A stretch of DNA of 20,537 bases from a virus. The notes below the pieces were generated by a model. The model saw only the letters and a program-made list of their open reading frames with translations, was not told where the DNA came from and made no database searches. The stretch spans positions 1-20,537 of the IMG/VR virus record IMGVR_UViG_3300033053_000056, one strand, 5' to 3'. Made by a program: the position numbers and the translations under genes. Shown in pieces: positions 12,727 through 20,431 of the stretch (position 1 is the first letter of the stretch; every line of letters begins with the position of its first letter).

Positions 12727-12988
12727 TTTCATTATTCTCCATATTTTCATCATTTGCTGCTTTTCGTTCTGTTAATTCTTTAATGGTTTGTAGTCTTATT
12801 TCTGGGTTTGGTCTGGCACTGGGTGATATTTCATGAGTAATTTCTAATATTGCTGCTGCTGAAAAACTGCAGTGATAATTATTGCATTGCAAATAGATAT
12901 TTCTTAGTAAGGCATGGACCGATCTGCTGCTTCTTATTGACATACCAGAACTGCAATGGGGGCATTGATAACTTGCGCTTCTTGCCAT
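12719..12988 (-). CDS. ogr: Ogr/Delta-family late transcription activator
   Basis: An 89-residue zinc-finger activator of phage late promoters. In P2 and P4, Ogr and Delta bind upstream of late promoters and contact the RNA polymerase alpha subunit. The zinc ligands are visible as Cys9, Cys12, Cys35 and Cys40 (CPHC ... LQCNNYHC), the spacing of the Ogr/Delta family, followed by the conserved hydrophobic stretch SFSAAAILEITHEISPSARP. I start at the ATG at 12988 because the frame opens upstream only with a TTG. The charged C-terminus (ELTERKAANDENMENNENG) is a short extension. As in P2 it lies directly downstream of gene D. Confidence 0.85.
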   Translation of the reverse strand: MARSASYQCPHCSSGMSIRSSRSVHALLRNIYLQCNNYHCSFSAAAILEITHEISPSARPNPEIRLQTIKELTERKAANDENMENNENG

Positions 12989-13017
12989 AAAAACGTCCAA
13001 AGAACATATATTTATCC

Positions 13018-13023
13018 ATTATA
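13018..13023 (-). promoter_or_regulatory. Possible ogr promoter -10
   Basis: A perfect TATAAT lies on the minus strand 30 bases before the ogr ATG at 12988. The hexamer 17 bases further upstream (AACAAA) is a poor -35, so this is a weak call, supported mainly by position in the very A+T-rich gap between D and ogr. Confidence 0.35.
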
Positions 13024-13092
13024 TTTATTTCGGTTAAATATTTGTTATTTATTTTTAATTTTTATTACCAGCTATTGATGAGTAAATTTTAC

Positions 13093-13176
13093 AAAGGCTA
13101 AGGAAATAGCAGGTAGAACCATTTTAGTTGAAATTCTCCCTTATTTCCTTTTGGCCTTTATTGCACTATTTCCTTA
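13093..13176 (-). repeat. Competing inverted repeats after gene D
   Basis: AAAGGC-T-AAGGAAATA (13093-13108) can pair with TATTTCCTT-TTG-GCCTTT (13142-13159). The same left arm, TAAGGAAATAG (13099-13109), also pairs perfectly over 11 bases with CTATTTCCTTA (13166-13176), which includes the stop codon of D. The two pairings exclude each other. No clear T-run follows on the minus strand, so a leaky terminator, an mRNA end or a switch between D and ogr are all open. Confidence 0.42.
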
Positions 13177-14667
13177 TTCAGTATCGATTTTGACCTGTTG
13201 AATCATATCCTTTTTGGCATTCAGTCGTGGCATTTCACGATTAAGACGTGCTTCGGCTGCCTTTTTTGATTGGTACAGATAGTCAATCACTTTTGGATTG
13301 GATTGATCACCTTTAGTCACCACAAAACGCGGCTGCCTTGTTTTTGGATTGGTTGTGTAAAAAGCCTTTAAACCGGTGTAAGGCTTAACTTCCAATTCGT
13401 TATGCGCGATGAATTTACCGGTTTCCGGATCCAGCAAGGTAAACTCACGGTCAAGTCTGGCTTGCGCTGCGTCTTTAGTGGCATATAAACGTGTGAAATG
13501 CTTCGGAATGGACTGGTCGCCTTTGGTCAGTGCAACAGCTTTATCGCCCACCTGGTAATACACCACGACTCCGGTCCATTTTTTGTCTTTTTCCGTTTCA
13601 AACTGGTCTTCAAACAGTTCTGCTACATCATCTGCATCCGGAAAGAAAACTTCCAGCTCAATGGCTGTCGTAAAGCCGTTATCTGCATCCAGGGTATGAA
13701 CAAGTCTAGTACCCAGCCAGTAAATATCATCAATCTGTTCTTTTAAGCCATCAAACAAAAATGTCATTTCCGGAATGAGCTCAGGCTTTGCCAGGGCAAG
13801 GGTATAATTGAATGTGACTGCAGTACGTTTGAGTTCTGCCAGTTTGGCCTTGGCAGCCAAGGTCGCGGACTGTTTGTCCTGGTGAATGTGACGGAGTTCC
13901 TTAATATTCTGGTTACTGGCATCGCCATAAACCACTTCAAGTTTTTTGGCCAGAACTGAATCGTAATAAAAAGCACGTACGGCAGTAATTTCTTCCCCAC
14001 CGTCGGTATCACGATAGCTATGGTTATCCCCCTGCTTTCTGGTAATGAGGAAAGTCGGCAAGCTTTGTCCGGATACCGTTTGTGCAGCACCTTTAGGCAT
14101 AAACAGCAAGGTGCCATTTTTAACCGATGCCATGGCATCATGTTCGTCTGCCAGCCGGGTAAGCAGATTGGCATTGGATTCGTTTTGCACCAGGTTAATA
14201 ATTTTGTGCTGACCAAGTGATTCATGCACGTTTAAATCCAGTTCGTGTTCAAAGGCAATAACTTGCAGCACAGACAGAAGCGTAACGTTATTAAAGCTGC
14301 GTTCTTTTTTCTGTTTGAGACCAGACTTCAGGTCGGCACTGGTGGCGCGAATGGTCAGTACATCCGGTGCACCGCTATGCTCCACCTCTTTAACGGTATA
14401 TTGGCCCTTATAAACCAGACCTTCATTGCTCCAGCCGAGCCAAGCCTGAATGACTGCCCCTTTAGGTGGAAGTTCCAGTTTGCCATCATGGTCGGACAGT
14501 TGAATTTCAATAGAATCGGATTCAAAGCCACGGTTATCTGTGATGATCAGGCTTTTCAGCCGTTCAGTTGCACGCTGGGTAATATCCTTTCCATCGACCA
14601 GCACTCTAAAAATGGCATGCGGATAGCTGTCATCCAATTTGTCCGTAATTGCAGAGACAATACTCAT
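13174..14667 (-). CDS. D: P2 gpD-like tail protein with duplicated C-terminal extension
   Basis: A 497-residue baseplate hub/tail protein, homologous to P2 gpD (about 387 residues). The N-terminal about 345 residues show the family pattern (RVLVDGKDIT at 21-30, ESDSIEIQLSDHDG at 49-62, QNESNANLLTRLADEHDA at 161-178). The extra C-terminal about 130 residues contain two copies of one module, near 365-430 and 431-492. Their core TKGDQS-PK-LY-K-AA-ARL-RE recurs at 381-408 and 451-478. Such additions at the spike/hub end often contact the cell surface or peptidoglycan, but no catalytic motif is visible. The ATG overlaps the stop of U as TAATG. Last structural gene of the tail operon. Confidence 0.9.
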   Translation of the reverse strand: MSIVSAITDKLDDSYPHAIFRVLVDGKDITQRATERLKSLIITDNRGFESDSIEIQLSDHDGKLELPPKGAVIQAWLGWSNEGLVYKGQYTVKEVEHSGAPDVLTIRATSADLKSGLKQKKERSFNNVTLLSVLQVIAFEHELDLNVHESLGQHKIINLVQNESNANLLTRLADEHDAMASVKNGTLLFMPKGAAQTVSGQSLPTFLITRKQGDNHSYRDTDGGEEITAVRAFYYDSVLAKKLEVVYGDASNQNIKELRHIHQDKQSATLAAKAKLAELKRTAVTFNYTLALAKPELIPEMTFLFDGLKEQIDDIYWLGTRLVHTLDADNGFTTAIELEVFFPDADDVAELFEDQFETEKDKKWTGVVVYYQVGDKAVALTKGDQSIPKHFTRLYATKDAAQARLDREFTLLDPETGKFIAHNELEVKPYTGLKAFYTTNPKTRQPRFVVTKGDQSNPKVIDYLYQSKKAAEARLNREMPRLNAKKDMIQQVKIDTE

Positions 14668-15092
14668 TAGAACAGGCTCTCCGCTACTGCACCCATTACT
14701 CCGGTAATGAGTGAACCTGCTGACTTGGTTTTGCTCAGCTTCAAGCTGAATTCGACTTTGCGTGGTTTACCATTTTTAAAAAAGTAGGTCTGGGTTTCAT
14801 CGACTGAATCGAGTTTCCATAGCCCGTAAATTTTCCCATTACCGGCAATGAGCGGAAAGGACTTTCCGGTATTGCCCATTAAACGCAATGCAGTCAGGGA
14901 CAGTTGAGACCCGAACTCCGGAACAATCGATCCGTCCAGGGTAATGGTGTCTTCACCCGGGCCAAGGTACTGATATGCTGGAGCTTGTCCAACGCGAGAA
15001 TTGCTGGCATGTCGCCAGTTTGTGCTACGTTGCAGGCTTTGATAGGTGGCTGTTGGTATTGAAAATACGAACATGCCGAAGATCATCATCAT
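14667..15092 (-). CDS. U: P2 gpU-like tail terminator/assembly protein
   Basis: A 141-residue protein with the gpU family pattern: an N-terminal MFGMFVFSIPTATYQSL-like start, then GPGEDTITLDGSIVPEFG (about residues 45-62), LIAGNGKIYGLWKL (about 81-94) and a beta-rich KVEFSLKLSK end. In P2 gpU completes the tail at its head-proximal end. Three ATG codons in a row (15092, 15089, 15086) are possible starts. It lies between T and D in P2 order. Confidence 0.9.
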   Translation of the reverse strand: MMMIFGMFVFSIPTATYQSLQRSTNWRHASNSRVGQAPAYQYLGPGEDTITLDGSIVPEFGSQLSLTALRLMGNTGKSFPLIAGNGKIYGLWKLDSVDETQTYFFKNGKPRKVEFSLKLSKTKSAGSLITGVMGAVAESLF

Positions 15093-15104
15093 TATGTATT
15101 TTCC

Positions 15105-17744
15105 TTATTCTGAGTCGTGATAACTGTCGCGTACACGTTGCATTTTTTGACGCTGACGCTGATCCAGCATATTGGCGACCACCTGTGCGATCTGCTGTAC
15201 AGACTGTCCAGGCTGGGCATGAATGTGCATGGTGATGGTGTCGCCCTGGATAATGACTTCACCACGGCCAGCTGCTGCCGGTTGAGCGTGTGAAGTTTTG
15301 ATTTTGGCCAGTGCCGGTGCAACGTTAATTTTTTGCATCAAACCTGAAATGTTCGGGTTGAAGATGCCAAGCACGTCGGCAAACTTGGTTTTAAGATCCG
15401 GGAAACCATTTTGCAGGCCTACGCCCAAGCCACTCATAATGTGACCGCCCAGCCCTGCCATGACGCGGGATGGGCTTCTAATTTTTTGTTCCGCTTTGAA
15501 ATAAGAAGGGATATAGCTTGTTACTTCTGCCCAGATTGTTTTGAGTTTGTTAAAACCTGATTTGATACCATTGACCAAGCCATCAATGATCATGCCGCCA
15601 AAGCCGGTAAATTTGGACGGTAGCTCAATGCCAAACCAGCTCATGACTTTGGCGAATGCGGCATAAAACAGTCCGATTGGGGACCAGTTAATAATGAGTG
15701 CCGATACGCCTTTAATCCCGCCATTAAATGCAGTTTTGATGGTATTCCAGATACCGACAAAGAATCCTTTAATAGGTTCCCAGTTCTTATAGATCAGAAA
15801 AGCAGCCACAGCGATGGCGGTTATGGCCAGCCCGATTGGATTCATCAGGAACAGGCGTGCTACAAACATGAAGGCTTGTCCCAGTCCCAGGAATGCGGCT
15901 TTGGCAATGCCAAAAACGGTCGGCAAGGCTTTAAATACGGTCATGGACATACGACCGCTTAGAATCAGGGATGACAGACCAAAGCGCAGGCTGGCTATGC
16001 CCAATATAAGAGGTGAAAATACAACTAATGCACCACCAATCACCACCAGACTGGCAGCAATACCCAATAAACCCACACCCAGCATTTTAGCCAGTGTTGG
16101 ATTGCGTTCCATCCAGCCATTAAAGCCTTGAAGTGCAACGGTCGCGGTTTCAATGGCTTTGGTATAAATCGGCAAAATGGTGGTACCAAACTTGAGATAA
16201 GCATCATGCAGGTTGGCTTTGGCTTCGATTTCCTTACCCGTGGTGGTCCCCATGGCTTTAGAATTCAACTGGTCAATATTGTCTGCACCGGCATTCAGTC
16301 TGGCATTCTTATGGATCTGGTCGCGCTGCATGTACATTTGAGCAAACAGGTTAGATGCAGTCCGGTTAGTGAAGATACTGCCCATGGCATCGATAATATC
16401 GCCTTCTTTAGTGATACCTTTGGACTTTAATTGCGGTACCAGCACCTGTTCCATCCATGCGAACTGGTCTTTTTTAAATAGTTCTGCCCCTTTAATAGCC
16501 CCTACATCCAGGAATGATATCTGCCCGGATTTGTCATGCTTAACTTTGCTAGGATCTGAAATCAGACCAAGTCGCTCCAAGTTATTTGCTGCACGTTTGG
16601 TGGTACGTCCCTGGTAAACGTTCTGATAAGCCGACATCATGGCTGTACCGACACGGAAACCGCCCATTTCCTGAACTAAGGGTTCCAGTTTGTAGTAGAA
16701 AGCTTTGTTATCGATACCCTTGGCAGCAATACCACCAGTCTTGATGACGTTGAGCCATTCTTCCGCCTGGACACGCCCGCCGGTTGCGGTAATGACCTGT
16801 TGAATGATATTGGCTTGTTCATGGAATGCTTTTTCACTTTTTAAGCCATTCCGCATTTCGATGACTTTGAGCATGTCCATGAATTTTTTTTCATTTTCTG
16901 CACCGCTATCGCCATACATGGCTTCATTAGCAAATTTCATTTTTGCCAGGGTTGGGGCCACCATTTGGGCATGGTGTACGTCGGCAAATGCCGTTACACC
17001 ATCACGCACCAGTTGCAAGTTGTCCAGGGTTGAAGTACCAAAGGTTTGCATGGCTTTGGAATATTGCACGGCTTCTTTAGTCGCTTCTTTGCCTAACCCT
17101 AGTGATGCGATGCGGTTTTCCTCCACATCCATGCGTTTGGTTTCATCAATTGGCTTACGCATGGAGTACATGACACCGATACCGGTGGCAGCTGCACCGG
17201 CACCATAAGCAGCAGCCGTTCTGGCATTAGATGCAATTTTTTGATGACTTTGCTGCATGCGGTTTAAGTTCTGCAGGTTCTTTTTCTGCTTGTCGATTTC
17301 GGTATTAGTCCCCTGAATTTTATTTTTCAGATTCTCCTGGTGCTGTGCCAAATCTGTCGACTTTAAACCGGCCTGGTTCAGCTCCTGACGCAATGCCATC
17401 AGCTTGGGCTTCCCTTCAGTGATAACCTTGTTTAAACGACGTGCTTCGGTCTCGGCTTTTTTAAGTTCAGCCGATAACTGGGAATTTGGATTGCGGGATA
17501 GCTGGTCTTTGAGCGATGAAATCTTTTTATTGGTTTTATCCAGTTCCTGAGTGGCCTGTTTCACATCCTCCTTGAGCTTTCTAAAGGTTGCGATTTTATT
17601 TTGCTGGCGTTCCAGGTCTCTTAACTGGTCATTGGTTTTTTTTAAAGCCTTGCTGGCAGCATTACTGCTGCCGACAATGACCTTTAAAGCAGGGCTAAGT
17701 TTGTTTTTTGCCCCAAAAATGACTTCAAGTTTTAACGCTTTCAT
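15105..17744 (-). CDS. T: Tail tape measure protein
   Basis: An 879-residue tape measure that sets tail length and is ejected with the DNA. Residues about 30-175 are a long coiled coil (ERQQNKIATFRKLKEDVKQATQELDKT and similar). The Phage-related minor tail domain follows, with the TP901-like VEENRIASLGLGKEATKEAVQYSKAM region. A strongly hydrophobic region with several potential membrane segments lies at about 555-690 (GVGLLGIAASLVVIGGALVVF and others). The C-terminus contains IRSPSRVMAGLGGHIMSGL, typical of tape measures. The ATG at 17744 overlaps the stop of the E' frame as ATGA, so T is translationally coupled to the frameshift product, as in P2. Confidence 0.92.
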   Translation of the reverse strand: MKALKLEVIFGAKNKLSPALKVIVGSSNAASKALKKTNDQLRDLERQQNKIATFRKLKEDVKQATQELDKTNKKISSLKDQLSRNPNSQLSAELKKAETEARRLNKVITEGKPKLMALRQELNQAGLKSTDLAQHQENLKNKIQGTNTEIDKQKKNLQNLNRMQQSHQKIASNARTAAAYGAGAAATGIGVMYSMRKPIDETKRMDVEENRIASLGLGKEATKEAVQYSKAMQTFGTSTLDNLQLVRDGVTAFADVHHAQMVAPTLAKMKFANEAMYGDSGAENEKKFMDMLKVIEMRNGLKSEKAFHEQANIIQQVITATGGRVQAEEWLNVIKTGGIAAKGIDNKAFYYKLEPLVQEMGGFRVGTAMMSAYQNVYQGRTTKRAANNLERLGLISDPSKVKHDKSGQISFLDVGAIKGAELFKKDQFAWMEQVLVPQLKSKGITKEGDIIDAMGSIFTNRTASNLFAQMYMQRDQIHKNARLNAGADNIDQLNSKAMGTTTGKEIEAKANLHDAYLKFGTTILPIYTKAIETATVALQGFNGWMERNPTLAKMLGVGLLGIAASLVVIGGALVVFSPLILGIASLRFGLSSLILSGRMSMTVFKALPTVFGIAKAAFLGLGQAFMFVARLFLMNPIGLAITAIAVAAFLIYKNWEPIKGFFVGIWNTIKTAFNGGIKGVSALIINWSPIGLFYAAFAKVMSWFGIELPSKFTGFGGMIIDGLVNGIKSGFNKLKTIWAEVTSYIPSYFKAEQKIRSPSRVMAGLGGHIMSGLGVGLQNGFPDLKTKFADVLGIFNPNISGLMQKINVAPALAKIKTSHAQPAAAGRGEVIIQGDTITMHIHAQPGQSVQQIAQVVANMLDQRQRQKMQRVRDSYHDSE

Positions 17745-18252
17745 TCGGCATCTGATCCATTTCGTTCAATGGCTTTTTGATGCCATTGCATCAGTTCTGT
17801 AAGTGACATGCTTTCATAGGTTTGTGGTGGCCAGTTAAAGACCACCGCAATATTGGCAATGGCGTCTTCTACTGTTGGAGTGACAGTTCCGCACGCACTG
17901 ATTTCGGTTGCAAAAAATAGATCACCGCTGCACCAAGCTGAACGATATCTGCAGGTTCAACCGCGCCACTATTCAGCAGGTTTTGTGACAGTGTTGGTGT
18001 GGTACATAGTGGCAAGATGGTACAAATGGAGTTCACGTCACCATTCAGGATTTCTGAAATACGGATTTTTCGCAGTGCAGGTACGCTTGGTTTACGCACT
18101 TCGATTTGCGTAAATTCTGTATTGCCAATTTTGATGGGTTCATCCAGGTCTACAATCTGAATATCCGGGTTTTGGGTAATGAGTTTCTGGTTCTCAATTT
18201 GATCCGGAGTCGGCACTTGAACTTGTTCTTGGTTGCTTTCTTGATTTTGCAT
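17741..18252 (-). CDS. E': gpE+E' fusion made by -1 ribosomal frameshift
   Basis: A tail-assembly chaperone made by ribosome slippage within gene E, as in P2 and, by analogy, lambda G/GT. At the slippery heptamer T TTT TTG (minus strand 17917-17911) a -1 shift moves translation from ...VIYFL into ...VIYFFATEISACG and on to ...IANIAVVFNWPPQTYESMSLTELMQWHQKAIERN, ending at the TGA at 17743-17741. The IAxIAVVFxWPP and MSLTELxxW motifs match P2 E'. The predicted fusion is about 170 residues. Its stop overlaps the T start. No independent start for E' is needed. This product links tail tube assembly to the tape measure. Confidence 0.85.
17869..18252 (-). CDS. E: Tail assembly protein gpE
   Basis: The zero-frame product, 127 residues, longer than P2 gpE (about 91) because of a Gln/Glu-rich N-terminal extension (QNQESNQEQVQVPTPDQIENQ). 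The conserved part runs from PIKIGNTEFTQIEVRKPSVPALRKIRI (about 40-66) to VEPADIVQLGAAVIYFL (about 97-114). AAGGA lies 8 bases before the ATG at 18252. The slippery site overlaps codons 113-114, and the zero frame stops 13 codons later. Confidence 0.88.
   Translation of the reverse strand: MQNQESNQEQVQVPTPDQIENQKLITQNPDIQIVDLDEPIKIGNTEFTQIEVRKPSVPALRKIRISEILNGDVNSICTILPLCTTPTLSQNLLNSGAVEPADIVQLGAAVIYFLQPKSVRAELSLQQ
17911..17917 (-). promoter_or_regulatory. Slippery heptamer TTTTTTG for -1 frameshifting
   Basis: On the minus strand T TTT TTG lies in the zero frame of gene E (codons TAT TTT TTG). This is the same heptamer known from P2 gene E. The -1 frame beyond it stays open for 56 codons and carries E' motifs. 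Confidence 0.85.
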
Positions 18253-18279
18253 TTCATATTCCTTAAAGAAAATTTAAAT

Positions 18280-18313
18280 AAAAAAACCTTCTGCAGTACG
18301 AAACCACAGAAGG
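18280..18313 (-). terminator. Terminator or attenuator between FII and E
   Basis: On the minus strand CCTTCTG (18313-18307) pairs with CAGAAGG (18293-18287) over a 13-base loop and is followed by seven T (18286-18280). It lies just after the FII stop and before gene E. It probably lowers transcription of E, T, U and D relative to the abundant sheath and tube genes. Confidence 0.8.
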
Positions 18314-18322
18314 GCAGGAAAA

Positions 18323-18838
18323 TTAGTGGCCAATGTTGGCACGGTGTTTCTCTAACAGATCCACACCATTAACGTTTTCAATCAGGTTCGGGATATCAAT
18401 GTCGACTTTAACGACGCCATCGATACTGAGCTTGTAAGCTGACCAGATGGTTTTGATGGAGGTTTCAGTGTCGTCTCCGGCTTTCTGGTTGCCGAAATCG
18501 ATTTCTTCATGACGACCACGAACAATAATTTCGACTGCAGAGGTTTCGCCTGTGTCATCACGCTGGTATGAACCGGCAAAACGCAGCATGTGTTCGCCTA
18601 CCGTTGCAGCACCAAACTGTTCAATTACCAAGGCATCGATACCGCCAAGCTTCCAGTTGAACTCGGTAATGTCATCGCCTAGACCTAGATCGATTTTGAC
18701 ATTGCCGTTCATGCCACCACCACGCCAGTCTTCAAACTTGCGGACCAGCTTTGGAATGGTGATTTCACCGGTTTGGCCAAGGTAAGAATTACCTTCGTTA
18801 AACAGGTCCATCAGTTTTAATTTTTTAGGTAAAGCCAT
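18323..18838 (-). CDS. FII: Major tail tube protein (gpFII)
   Basis: A 171-residue tail tube subunit, the usual length of P2 gpFII (about 172). Family features: ALPKKLKLMDLFNEGNSYLGQ at the start, IPKLVRKFEDWRGGGMNG (about 28-45), VKIDLGLGDDITEFNWKLGGID, and the closing WSAYKLSIDGVVKVDIDIPNLIENVNGVDLLEKHRANIGH. It stacks as hexamer rings inside the sheath. AAGGA lies 9-10 bases before the ATG at 18838. It follows the sheath gene by about 20 bases and precedes a terminator-like hairpin. Confidence 0.94.
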   Translation of the reverse strand: MALPKKLKLMDLFNEGNSYLGQTGEITIPKLVRKFEDWRGGGMNGNVKIDLGLGDDITEFNWKLGGIDALVIEQFGAATVGEHMLRFAGSYQRDDTGETSAVEIIVRGRHEEIDFGNQKAGDDTETSIKTIWSAYKLSIDGVVKVDIDIPNLIENVNGVDLLEKHRANIGH

Positions 18839-18859
18839 GTGCTGTTTTCCTTATGTTTT

Positions 18860-20032
18860 CTATGCTGTCATACGTGCAGCAAAGTCACCTAGGTAACGAT
18901 CTGTAATGCGTGAACGTAGGGTTAAATCTTCAAGTGGTGGTACTGGGGTAAAGTCATAATCCAGCAGCAATCGACCTGATTTGAGTGACTCTTTTGAGTT
19001 TGCAGAAGGATCGAACCAGCATTCGGCATCGATGATGTAGCCCTGGCCTTTCAGGTCACGGAATTTGGCATTGATTCCTTCGACGATGTCGCGTGCCAGG
19101 CTTGGATGAAGTGGCTTATCGACTGCCCACATGTGCCCTTCTGCCATGGTGTCTGCCAGAATCTGAGAAGTACGGGTATAGTTTTCAAAGGCAAATAAAG
19201 GATCGGCAGAACAGGTACGGGAACCCCAGAAGCGGAAGCCATCACGCTGAATTAAGGTGGTGATTTCGTTCGAGTTGAGGTAACCGGCATCGGTTTCCAT
19301 GCTTTGCAGCTGCCAGAACACATCTTTTGAAATGCCGGTAACACCATTGACTGCAACGTTGGAAAGGGTTTTATGCCAGCCGGTGTCATTGTCGATTTTG
19401 GCACGTAGGCCCAATGCTCGAGCAGTTGCTTCAAAGGTCGTGGTAGATGAGGTTACAGTGTCCCAGCCCAGGAAGTCTGGCCAGATGATCATGGTTTCGC
19501 GGGAACCAATTGCATCACGATAAGCAGCTGCTTCTTCTTTGGTTTCACAGCCATTTGCCGAAACGTAAACAAAGGAACGTAGTTTTTCTGCAATACCGCC
19601 AAAAGCTGCGGCAACTGCTGCAGTATCCAGCCCTGGTGCACCCAAGATACGTGGTTTCACTTTGAGGTTTTGTTCAGCCGTCAGCAAAGCTTTCATGCCG
19701 GTGTATTTGCCGTTGACCTGCCCACCAATGACTGCGGTGGTTTGCTCTGCTTCCGTTTCTTTGCTTGCCACACGCACGACAACGACTACTGCATTGGTCT
19801 GGTCTGCAATGGCCTGTAATGAACGTGCCAAGGTACCTTGAGTCCCTGCTTTTTCAACTGAGCCTTGTACGTCGGTTAAAAGTACTGCTGTGTCTAAGGG
19901 AAATAGCAGCGGATCTGCATCTTCTGCAGTTGCGACCATGCCAATGACTGCGGTGGAGACCGTGCGGATGGGACGTGTGCCTTCATTGAGTTCTAGAACC
20001 CGGACACCGTGGAAATATGAATCTGTAGCCAT
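18860..20032 (-). CDS. FI: Contractile tail sheath protein (gpFI)
   Basis: A 390-residue sheath subunit, close to P2 gpFI (about 396). Typical features: [35 protein letters not shown] (residues 7-41), [16 protein letters not shown], the [12 protein letters not shown]-like middle, [13 protein letters not shown] (about 179-191), SKDVFWQLQ, and [20 protein letters not shown] (about 272-291) with the conserved C-terminal [21 protein letters not shown]. The sheath contracts to drive the tube through the envelope. The start ATG at 20032 has only a weak AGG ribosome-binding site, which falls in the 3' arm of an imperfect dyad. First gene of the FI-D block. Confidence 0.95.
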   Translation of the reverse strand: MATDSYFHGVRVLELNEGTRPIRTVSTAVIGMVATAEDADPLLFPLDTAVLLTDVQGSVEKAGTQGTLARSLQAIADQTNAVVVVVRVASKETEAEQTTAVIGGQVNGKYTGMKALLTAEQNLKVKPRILGAPGLDTAAVAAAFGGIAEKLRSFVYVSANGCETKEEAAAYRDAIGSRETMIIWPDFLGWDTVTSSTTTFEATARALGLRAKIDNDTGWHKTLSNVAVNGVTGISKDVFWQLQSMETDAGYLNSNEITTLIQRDGFRFWGSRTCSADPLFAFENYTRTSQILADTMAEGHMWAVDKPLHPSLARDIVEGINAKFRDLKGQGYIIDAECWFDPSANSKESLKSGRLLLDYDFTPVPPLEDLTLRSRITDRYLGDFAARMTA

Positions 20033-20040
20033 AAAATTAG

Positions 20041-20074
20041 CCTGTGATCTGTTGTTTTATATACAGATGACAGG
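20041..20074 (-). repeat. Imperfect 12-bp dyad over the FI ribosome-binding site
   Basis: CCTGTGATCTGT (20041-20052) and ACAGATGACAGG (20063-20074) are inverted repeats with one mismatch and a 10-base spacer. On the minus strand the downstream arm ends in ACAGG, the only Shine-Dalgarno-like sequence before the FI ATG. Transcripts that read in from the fibre genes could fold here and limit FI translation. The spacer also holds TATATAAAA, a possible -10. Confidence 0.45.
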
Positions 20075-20108
20075 CTTACAAAATGGCTTTTTAATTGCGA
20101 TGGGATAC

Positions 20109-20133
20109 TGTTGTATTTCGGCTTTTTACAACA
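20109..20133 (-). promoter_or_regulatory. Candidate Ogr binding site of the FI late promoter
   Basis: TGTTGTA and TACAACA form a perfect 7-bp dyad with an 11-base spacer. Its inner part reads TGT-N13-ACA, one base off the TGT-N12-ACA known for P2-type late activators. It lies in the intergenic gap before FI, where P2 has the late promoter PF. The -10 and start site are not clear, so the assignment rests on position and resemblance. Confidence 0.45.
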
Positions 20134-20136
20134 ATA

Positions 20137-20421
20137 TCAGTTTTGATTGATGAGCTTTAACACGTCCGGATTTTGCGCCAAAAATTCTGCCAGTTTTTCT
20201 TCTGGTGTCGTTTCCTGATGAACCTGTGGCTTTTGGATGAGTTCCCATTTGAAGCCATTCCAACGTGGCCACTGATCTTCTGGCCATTCAGTTGGCGGTG
20301 CAGTTTCGACACAGCCAGCCGGCAATGGAAAAACACCTGGTTCAAGCGGTGATTCATCTGCCACTGTTTCACCGACAAATAGTCCAGAATAGTTGGTTTG
20401 ATACACTGTAATCTGATTCAT
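20137..20421 (-). CDS. Small tail fibre-associated protein
   Basis: A 94-residue protein directly downstream of the tail fibre gene. It begins MNQITVYQTNYSGLFVGETVADESPLEPGVFPLPAGCV, followed by WPEDQWPRWNGFKWEL (about residues 46-61) and a charged C-terminal helix ending in FLAQNPDVLKLINQ. The WxxxxWPRWNGxxWEL stretch is typical of small proteins encoded beside phage tail fibres (fibre-assembly/Tfa-like). TAAGGAG lies just before the ATG at 20421, overlapping the end of the fibre gene. A role as fibre chaperone is inferred from position. Confidence 0.72.
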   Translation of the reverse strand: MNQITVYQTNYSGLFVGETVADESPLEPGVFPLPAGCVETAPPTEWPEDQWPRWNGFKWELIQKPQVHQETTPEEKLAEFLAQNPDVLKLINQN

Positions 20422-20431
20422 GGTTTACTCC

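Noticed and set aside
13498-14670. Several rightward open frames across gene D
   Set aside because: Complementary-strand shadows of a clearly recognisable tail gene.
15814-17208. Rightward open frames of 100-134 codons across the tape measure gene
   Set aside because: Shadows of the long hydrophobic and coiled-coil coding sequence; no initiation signals or recognisable domains.
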